NCBI GenBank assembly: GCA_003157595.1
Contig: PMKB01000246.1
Coordinates: forward strand, 241-12,181
DNA from: Solirubrobacterales bacterium
GTDB lineage: Bacteria > Actinomycetota > Thermoleophilia > Solirubrobacterales > Solirubrobacteraceae
Reading direction: 5' to 3'
Length of the DNA: 11,941 bases
A program made the translations under genes and the position numbers. Position 1 is the first letter of the stretch. Each line of letters starts with the position of its first letter. A model generated the notes under the pieces. That model saw nothing but the letters and a program-made list of their open reading frames with translations, ran no database searches and was not told the origin of the DNA. Positions 7,783-11,941 of this stretch are shown here, piece after piece.

Positions 7783-7830
7783 CAGGCGCAGCACCAGCGA
7801 GCGGTCTGCTGGCCGCGCTGACGGCGCGCT

Positions 7831-7860
7831 CGCGCGGCGCACGACGCGCGCGCGGCGCAC
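7831..7860. repeat. 12-bp direct repeat pair in the ruvB-PAS gap
   Basis: The 12-mer cgcgcggcgcac occurs at 7831-7842 and again at 7849-7860, with six bases between. The repeats lie about 50-80 bp upstream of the TAGGCT hexamer in the only sizeable gap within the ruvB-to-secDF segment. They could be a regulator site, or simply low-complexity CG-rich DNA. Confidence 0.4.
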
Positions 7861-7925
7861 CGGCCAGTGATCGCGACCGCGCGCTCACGGCGACGACGAC
7901 CGATCCACTCCGCGGGCGGGCCGCC

Positions 7926-8945
7926 TCAAAACAGGACCGGCGCCGCTGACGGCAGCGCGATGTCGAGGTGCGCGTAGGCATGCTCGGTCGCGATCCGCCC
8001 GCGCGCCGTGCGCTTGAGCATGCCGAGCTGCAGCAGGTAGGGCTCGTAGACATCCTCGATCGTGTCGCGCTCCTCCCCCACCGCCACCGACAGCGTGGAG
8101 AGCCCGACCGGCCCGCCGGCGAACTTCTCGCAGATTGCCCGCAGGATCGCGCGGTCCAGACGGTCCAGTCCGAGCTCGTCGACCTCGAGCAGCTCGAGCG
8201 CCGCGTGGGCGACGCTCGCAGTCACGGCCCCTGCGCCCCGGACTTCGGCGTAGTCGCGCGTGCGCTTCAGCAATCGGTTGGCCACACGCGGAGTGCCGCG
8301 GCTGCGGCTCGCGATCGCCTGTGCGCCGCCCTCGTCCAGCTCCACCTCGAGGATCCGCGCGGTGCGCACGACGATCGCCGCCAGCTCCTGCGTTGAGTAG
8401 GGCTCCAGCCGCGCCGGGATGCCGAAGCGGTCGCGCAGCGGCGTCGTCAGCAGCCCGGCCCGCGTGGTGGCGCCGATCAGCGTGAACGGCGGCAACTCCA
8501 GCGTCACGACCCGCGCGCCGGCGCCCTGCCCGACGGTGATCGGCAGCCGCCGGTCCTCCATCGCGGGATAGAAGGTCTCCTCCAGCGCGCGCGGCAGCCG
8601 GTGGATCTCATCGACGAAGAAGACGCTGCGCGGCTCGAGCGACGTCAGGAACGAGGCGATGTCGCCCTTGCGCTCGAGCGCCGGCCCGGCGGTCGCCACG
8701 AAGGCGACGCCCAGCTCGACCGCGACGATCTGGGCGAGCGAGGTCTTGCCCAGCCCCGGCGGCCCCGCGAGCAGCACGTGGTCGAGCGCATCGCCGCGGG
8801 CCTTGGCCGCCTCGATCGCGACCGCCAGTTGCTCCTTCAGCTGCGACTGGCCAACGAACTCCTCCAGGCGCCGCGGGCGCAAGGTCCGTTCGAAGTCGTC
8901 CTCCGCCGCCAGGTAGGGCGTCTGGATGCGCTCGGGCTCACTCAC
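7926..8945 (-). CDS. ruvB: Holliday junction branch-migration ATPase RuvB
   Basis: RuvB is the AAA+ motor that, as a hexamer on RuvA-bound junctions, drives branch migration. The 339 residues are the normal length. Walker A GPPGLGKT is at 61-68, Walker B VDEIH at 111-115, sensor 1 GATTRAG at 158-164, the arginine finger R171 in LRDRFG, and sensor 2 R220 in [11 protein letters not shown]-terminal winged-helix region contains [20 protein letters not shown]. The start is GTG, overlapping the ruvA stop as GTGA, with GGAG 10 nt upstream, so it is translationally coupled to ruvA. All key residues are present. Confidence 0.98.
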   Translation of the reverse strand: MSEPERIQTPYLAAEDDFERTLRPRRLEEFVGQSQLKEQLAVAIEAAKARGDALDHVLLAGPPGLGKTSLAQIVAVELGVAFVATAGPALERKGDIASFLTSLEPRSVFFVDEIHRLPRALEETFYPAMEDRRLPITVGQGAGARVVTLELPPFTLIGATTRAGLLTTPLRDRFGIPARLEPYSTQELAAIVVRTARILEVELDEGGAQAIASRSRGTPRVANRLLKRTRDYAEVRGAGAVTASVAHAALELLEVDELGLDRLDRAILRAICEKFAGGPVGLSTLSVAVGEERDTIEDVYEPYLLQLGMLKRTARGRIATEHAYAHLDIALPSAAPVLF

Positions 8946-9541
8946 CGAAGCTGCGCTCCGCGACGAGTCGCCCGCAGCGCCTCGGCCAGCAGCTCCTCGG
9001 CACTCTCGCCGGTGGCCTCCGCGAGCAGCCGGTCGGCCTCCGGCGGCGTGAAACCGAGCTCAACCAGCCCCTCGCGCGCCAGCTCGCGCGGCGAGTCCGC
9101 CGCCGAGGCGCGGCGCAACACGATCCCGTCGCCGAGCGCAGCACCAACCTTCTCGCGCAACTCGACGATGATCCGCTCGGCGGTCCGCTTGCCGACGCCG
9201 GGGACCGACTGGAAGAAATGTGCGTCGCCTGAGGCGATCGCGCCGAGCACCGCGCCGAGCGTCCCGGCGCCGAGCACCGCCAAGGCGAGCTTCGGGCCGA
9301 CCGCCTGCACCCCGAGCAGCGCGAGGAACAGATCGCGCTCAGCCTCGGCGGCGAAGCCGACCAGTACAAGCGCGTCGTCGCGCACGATCAGGTGCGTGTG
9401 GAGCGTCGCCTCGCGGCCGAGCGGCCCGACGGCGCCCAGCGTCTGCGCGGAGACCGCCAGGCGGTAGCCCACGCCGCCGCACATCAGCGTCACATGGTCG
9501 GGACCGCGCTCGGCCACCTCCCCGCGCAGCATCGCGATCAT
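8942..9541 (-). CDS. ruvA: Holliday junction DNA-binding protein RuvA
   Basis: RuvA binds four-way junctions as a tetramer and loads RuvB. The protein has 199 residues. The N-terminal OB-fold spans about 1-62 (MIAMLRGEV start). Two helix-hairpin-helix motifs are visible: [16 protein letters not shown] at 75-90 and [16 protein letters not shown] at 113-128. A linker follows, then domain III (about 153-195), which contacts RuvB and contains [18 protein letters not shown]. The ATG overlaps the ruvC stop (ATGA) and is preceded by a GCG repeat with no Shine-Dalgarno sequence, so it probably depends on ruvC translation. Confidence 0.97.
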   Translation of the reverse strand: MIAMLRGEVAERGPDHVTLMCGGVGYRLAVSAQTLGAVGPLGREATLHTHLIVRDDALVLVGFAAEAERDLFLALLGVQAVGPKLALAVLGAGTLGAVLGAIASGDAHFFQSVPGVGKRTAERIIVELREKVGAALGDGIVLRRASAADSPRELAREGLVELGFTPPEADRLLAEATGESAEELLAEALRATRRGAQLR

Positions 9542-10047
9542 GTCGCCGCCGCCGCCGCCGCCGCGACAGATAGCGCCAGCGGTGCGTGGTTGGCGTGGCA
9601 GATCGCCACCGCCAGCGCATCGCTCGCGTGGTCCGCGAAGGGAACCTCCGGCAGCGCGAGCAGCGCGGTGACCATCCGCGCAACCTGGTCCTTCGGCGCG
9701 CGCCCGTTCCCGCAGACCGCCCCCTTGACCTGCTGGGGGGTATAGGAGAAGCACTCCACCCCATGCTGCCCGGCGCACAGCATCGCCACGCCGCGCGCCT
9801 GCCCGACGGCGAATGCGGTGCGCACGTTCTGCCCGAAGTAGAGCGTCTCGAGCGCCACCGCGGTCGGTGCGTGCTCGAGCAGCAGCGTCGTCAGCGCGTC
9901 GTGCAACTCACCCAGGCGCTGCTCGACGCTGACCGCCGGATGCGTCTGCACGACGCCGCCGTCGAGCGCCACAAGGCGACCGCCGCGGCGCGCCACGACG
10001 CCGTAGCCGGTGTTCGCGAGCCCCGGGTCGATTCCAAGCACGATCAT
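9538..10047 (-). CDS. ruvC: Holliday junction resolvase RuvC
   Basis: RuvC is the dimeric, metal-dependent endonuclease that cuts Holliday junctions symmetrically. The protein has 169 residues. The catalytic set is D7 (GIDPG), E67 (ALETLYFGQN), and H140 with D143 in ADHASDALA. The His in the third position matches the Thermus-type active site rather than the Asp of E. coli. The C-terminus is seven alanines from (GCG)7, then Thr. The ATG at 10047 gives the canonical MIVLGIDPG start. An ATG 90 nt further upstream would add an Arg/Ala-rich stretch unlike RuvC, so I reject it. AGGA lies 8 nt before the chosen ATG, partly inside an inverted repeat. It is separated from yebC by 118 nt. Confidence 0.97.
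   Translation of the reverse strand: MIVLGIDPGLANTGYGVVARRGGRLVALDGGVVQTHPAVSVEQRLGELHDALTTLLLEHAPTAVALETLYFGQNVRTAFAVGQARGVAMLCAGQHGVECFSYTPQQVKGAVCGNGRAPKDQVARMVTALLALPEVPFADHASDALAVAICHANHAPLALSVAAAAAAAT
9544..9564 (-). repeat. (GCG)7 trinucleotide repeat at the 3' end of ruvC
   Basis: Seven perfect GCG codons encode a run of seven alanines, ending three bases before the ruvC TGA/ruvA ATG overlap. Whole-unit slippage would change alanine number without a frameshift. The repeat also occupies the place where a ruvA ribosome-binding site would normally lie. Confidence 0.8.
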
Positions 10048-10165
10048 CTGTCCGGTCCTGATTCTCCGCGGCCGACCGGACGCCTGCCTGAGGGCCCGTG
10101 CCGCCAAGGCGTCGCCCGTCCACGACCCTGCCGGCATCGACCCGCAAACGACGCAGCGACTGTTC
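10048..10165 (-). other. 118-bp spacer between yebC and ruvC
   Basis: No gene is supported here. Apart from the inverted repeat next to ruvC, I see no T-rich terminator after yebC and no convincing -10 element. Readthrough from yebC into ruvC is the simplest expectation. Confidence 0.5.
10050..10081 (-). promoter_or_regulatory. Inverted repeat over the ruvC ribosome-binding region
   Basis: Perfect 8-bp arms lie at 10050-10057 and 10074-10081 with a 16-base spacer. In the minus-strand transcript the second arm (GACCGGAC) ends two bases before the ruvC ATG, and the AGGA Shine-Dalgarno sequence straddles its edge. The hairpin could hide the ribosome-binding site, or the repeat could be a protein-binding operator. 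Confidence 0.45.
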
Positions 10166-10915
10166 CTAGCCGACGACCTTCTCGAGGATCTCGTCGGACA
10201 CTTCGAAGTTGGCGTGGACCGCGCCGACGTCGTCGTTGTCCTCGAGGGCGTCGATCAGCTTGAACAGCTTGATCGCGCTCGCCTCGTCGAGCTCGACGCG
10301 CGTCGTCGGCCGCTGGACCACCTCCGCGCTCTCGATCTCGATCCCCGCCGCCTCGATCGCGGCGCGCACCGCGGACAGCTCACTAGGCGCGGCGACGACC
10401 TCGAGCAAATCGTCATCGGCCACGATGTCCTCGGCGCCGGCCTCGACCGCGACCAGCAGGTCGTCCTCACCGTAACGCGCCGCGTCGATCATCACCACCC
10501 CTCGCTTCTCGAACAGATACGAGACGCTGCCCGGCTCCCCGAGGTTGCCGCCGTGCTTGGAGAGCAGGTGGCGCACGTCGGCGCCGGTGCGGTTGCGGTT
10601 CTCGGTGTAGGCCTCGATCAGGAGCGCCACGCCGCCGGGCCCGTAGCCCTCGTAGAGCACCGTCTCGATCGCGTCGGCGTCCGCGCCGGCGCCACTGCCC
10701 TTGGCGATCGCGCGCTCGATGTTGTCCTTGGGCATCGAGGCGTCCCTGGCCTTCTGGATCGCGTTGGTCAGCGCGGCGTTGGCCTCGGGATCGCCCCCAC
10801 CCTCCCGTGCCGCAAGCGAGATCGCCCGCGCGAGCTTCGTGAACTGGGCGCCCCGTCGCGCATCGACGATCGCCTTCTTGTGCTTGATTCCCGCCCATTT
10901 CGAATGTCCCGACAT
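10166..10915 (-). CDS. yebC: YebC/PmpR/TACO1-family protein
   Basis: The family was long annotated as a transcription regulator, and recent work ties members to ribosomes stalled on proline-rich sequence. The protein has 249 residues, a normal length. It begins with the family hallmark MSGHSKWAGIKHKKAIVDAR (1-20), followed by FTKLARAI. Other conserved stretches are MPKDNIERAIAKG (61-73), YEGYGPGGVALLIEAYTENR (88-107), the GNLGEPGSVSYLFEKRGV segment (123-140), and a C-terminal domain with ELDEASAIKLFKLIDALEDN (208-227). The ATG at 10915 encodes the hallmark N-terminus exactly. A TAGAAT hexamer lies 7 nt before it, suggesting a leaderless mRNA. It heads the ruvCAB gene cluster, as in many bacteria. 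Confidence 0.97.
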   Translation of the reverse strand: MSGHSKWAGIKHKKAIVDARRGAQFTKLARAISLAAREGGGDPEANAALTNAIQKARDASMPKDNIERAIAKGSGAGADADAIETVLYEGYGPGGVALLIEAYTENRNRTGADVRHLLSKHGGNLGEPGSVSYLFEKRGVVMIDAARYGEDDLLVAVEAGAEDIVADDDLLEVVAAPSELSAVRAAIEAAGIEIESAEVVQRPTTRVELDEASAIKLFKLIDALEDNDDVGAVHANFEVSDEILEKVVG

Positions 10916-10922
10916 ACGGGGG

Positions 10923-10928
10923 ATTCTA
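10923..10928 (-). promoter_or_regulatory. Candidate -10 hexamer TAGAAT for a leaderless yebC transcript
   Basis: On the minus strand TAGAAT is followed by seven bases (CCCCCGT) and then the yebC ATG, with no Shine-Dalgarno sequence. It is close to the actinobacterial -10 consensus TANNNT and is the best of the four such motifs in the window. No clear -35 element is seen. Confidence 0.55.
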
Positions 10929-11178
10929 CGATCCCGGCCGGGCGGCCCCGTTCGCGGTATCGGCCGCATGCTCAGGCAGTGCGCCACACGGAGTTCAGCC
11001 GAAGAACCCCCGCGCAGGTCAGGCGGCGGCGGGTCAGCGCGGATGCCGCATACTCGACCACGGCAAGGCCTCTGCCGACCAACGGCCTGCGCCCGTCGGT
11101 GGCGCCACTGCCGGCGTCCTCACCCCGCTCGATCCGGCGCTCGCCAGCCCCACCACGCCGAATCCGCCGATGAACTCG

Positions 11179-11184
11179 TAGCAT
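11179..11184 (+). promoter_or_regulatory. Candidate -10 hexamer TAGCAT for a leaderless mutase transcript
   Basis: TAGCAT is followed by eight bases (GCGGCGCG) and the ATG at 11193, with no Shine-Dalgarno sequence. The geometry matches the yebC and recJ motifs. A second ATG at 11183, overlapping the hexamer, is out of frame. Confidence 0.5.
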
Positions 11185-11192
11185 GCGGCGCG

Positions 11193-11941
11193 ATGGCGCT
11201 CGACCCCGACATCTTCAAGGCCTACGACATCCGCGGCCTTTACGCCTCCCAGATCGACGGCGACCTCGCCGAACAGATCGGCCGCGCTTTCGCACGCGTA
11301 CTGGGCGAGCTCGCCGGCAAGCCCACGACCCAGCTGCGCGTCGCGCTCGGACACGACATGCGCCTGACCGCCCCCGAGCTCCACGCCCGCTACTGCGCTG
11401 GGCTGGTCGCCGAGGGCGTTCGCGTACTGGACGCCGGGCAGGTCGCGACCGAGGTCGTCTACTTCCTGATCGGCTCCAGAGAGCTCGACGGCGGGCTGAT
11501 CTGCACCGCCTCTCACAATCCGAAGGCCTACACCGGCGCCAAGCTGATCCGCGAGGGCGCGATGGCGCTCTCTGGCGACAGCGGCATCGACGACGTCCGC
11601 GCCTTGATCGAAGCCGGCCTGCCGGCCCCCCCGGGCGGCGGCGGCGTCGAGAGCATCGAGTGGGGCGAACAGTTCCGCGCCGCGGCGATGGCCTTCATCG
11701 ACCCCGATGCCGTTGGCGGGCTGAAGGTCGTGCTCGACGGCGGCAACGGCATGGCCGGACCGACGGTCGGTCCGATTCTCGAACGCCTCGACCTCGAGCT
11801 GATCCCGACCTACTGGACCCCGGACGGCAACTTCCCCGGCCACGAGCCCAACCCGCTGCTGCCCGAGAATCGCGAGCTCGTGATCCGCGCCGTGCGAGCG
11901 AGCGGCGCCGACCTCGGCATCGCCTTCGACGGCGACGCCGA
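11193..11941 (+). CDS. Phosphomannomutase/phosphoglucomutase, 3' part cut by window edge
   Basis: An alpha-D-phosphohexomutase that interconverts hexose 6- and 1-phosphates, feeding nucleotide-sugar, glycan or glycogen pathways. 249 complete codons are visible of an expected 450-470. Domain 1 begins DPDIFKAYDIRGLYASQIDG (4-23) and contains the phosphoserine loop TASHNP at 105-110, with S107 the catalytic serine. Domain 2 shows VVLDGGNGMAGPTVGPILER at 179-198 and the PDGNFPGHEPNP stretch at 210-221. The window ends within the metal-binding loop, after DGDA. The ATG is chosen because the family N-terminus starts immediately after it. FKAYDIRG is typical of the PMM/PGM (ManB-like) group rather than phosphoglucosamine mutase. 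Mannose versus glucose preference cannot be told without the sugar-binding loop in the missing part. Confidence 0.94.
   Translation, partial: MALDPDIFKAYDIRGLYASQIDGDLAEQIGRAFARVLGELAGKPTTQLRVALGHDMRLTAPELHARYCAGLVAEGVRVLDAGQVATEVVYFLIGSRELDGGLICTASHNPKAYTGAKLIREGAMALSGDSGIDDVRALIEAGLPAPPGGGGVESIEWGEQFRAAAMAFIDPDAVGGLKVVLDGGNGMAGPTVGPILERLDLELIPTYWTPDGNFPGHEPNPLLPENRELVIRAVRASGADLGIAFDGDA

Larger units (their letters stand above)
10916..11192. promoter_or_regulatory. Divergent intergenic control region between yebC and the mutase gene
   Basis: This 277-bp gap holds a -10-like hexamer at each end, pointing outward. I see no tRNA or terminator in it. An Arg-rich reading frame crosses it on the minus strand but lacks recognisable features. 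Short imperfect repeats (two GGTCAG copies at 11017 and 11032) are present but unremarkable. Confidence 0.6.

Noticed and set aside
7814..7828. Inverted repeat CGCGC-5 nt-GCGCG after ruvB as a terminator
   Set aside because: It has short arms within CG-rich low-complexity DNA and no T run. It is about 100 nt from the ruvB stop.
7766..8053. N-terminal extension of the zinc-ribbon/PAS frame into ruvB
   Set aside because: The added sequence is Ser/Arg-rich shadow coding and overlaps ruvB by about 130 bases.
10048..10137. Upstream start giving RuvC an extra 30 residues
   Set aside because: The added Arg/Ala-rich stretch is unlike any RuvC. MIVLGIDPG at 10047 is the canonical N-terminus with AGGA 8 nt upstream.
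11061..11077. Inverted repeat CGGCA-7 nt-TGCCG upstream of the mutase gene
   Set aside because: Five-base arms are common by chance at this GC content, and it lies over 100 bp from the promoter motif.
10972..11184. A 70-residue Arg-rich minus-strand frame in the divergent gap
   Set aside because: It has no family likeness or ribosome-binding site, and its start overlaps the putative mutase promoter.
1..11941. Mobile element, CRISPR, prophage, tRNA or rRNA signals
   Set aside because: I found no transposase or integrase, spaced repeat array, tRNA-like TPsiC motif in the gaps, or rRNA sequence.

Overview
The window is a high-GC bacterial chromosome segment dominated by one long run of genes on the minus strand. 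Reading along that strand from right to left the order is yebC, ruvC, ruvA, ruvB, a small zinc-ribbon/PAS gene, a fused secDF, a small membrane-protein gene, recJ and a bifunctional rel (cut by the left edge). A divergent sugar-phosphate mutase gene leaves on the plus strand at the right edge and is cut by that edge. The high GC, the GTG starts, the short overlaps and the yebC-ruvCAB-sec-rel order are typical of Actinobacteria. The fused SecDF, the presence of RecJ and the absence of yajC and apt from their usual places point to a deep-branching lineage such as Thermoleophilia (Solirubrobacterales-like). That placement is inference.

Region by region. 1-1401: the hydrolase, synthetase and first TGS residues of Rel, starting 11 nt after the recJ stop. 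1413-3881: RecJ with a long C-terminal extension. 3996-4301: a three-helix membrane protein overlapping the secDF stop by one base. 4301-7297: SecDF as one 998-residue chain. 7316-7765: a 149-residue protein with a four-cysteine ribbon followed by a PAS-like fold. 7926-10047: ruvC-ruvA-ruvB with 4-nt stop/start overlaps. 10166-10915: yebC. 10916-11192: divergent control region. 11193-11941: the 5' part of a phosphomannomutase/phosphoglucomutase.

The genes cover Holliday-junction processing (RuvABC), 5'-3' single-strand resection (RecJ), ribosome assistance (YebC), late-stage protein export (SecDF) and (p)ppGpp control (Rel). The gene order looks like one operon. However, TANNNT -10-like hexamers lie 7-11 nt before the start codons of yebC, the PAS gene, recJ and the mutase. 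This suggests several separate, leaderless or nearly leaderless transcripts: yebC-ruvCAB, PAS-secDF-membrane protein, recJ-rel, and the divergent mutase.

The genes themselves are mostly conserved housekeeping functions, and I see no mobile element, CRISPR array, tRNA or rRNA. The least explained items are the zinc-ribbon/PAS gene in the place where yajC is usually found, the inverted repeat over the ruvC ribosome-binding region, the leaderless-promoter pattern, and the cysteine-bearing segment and long tail of SecDF.
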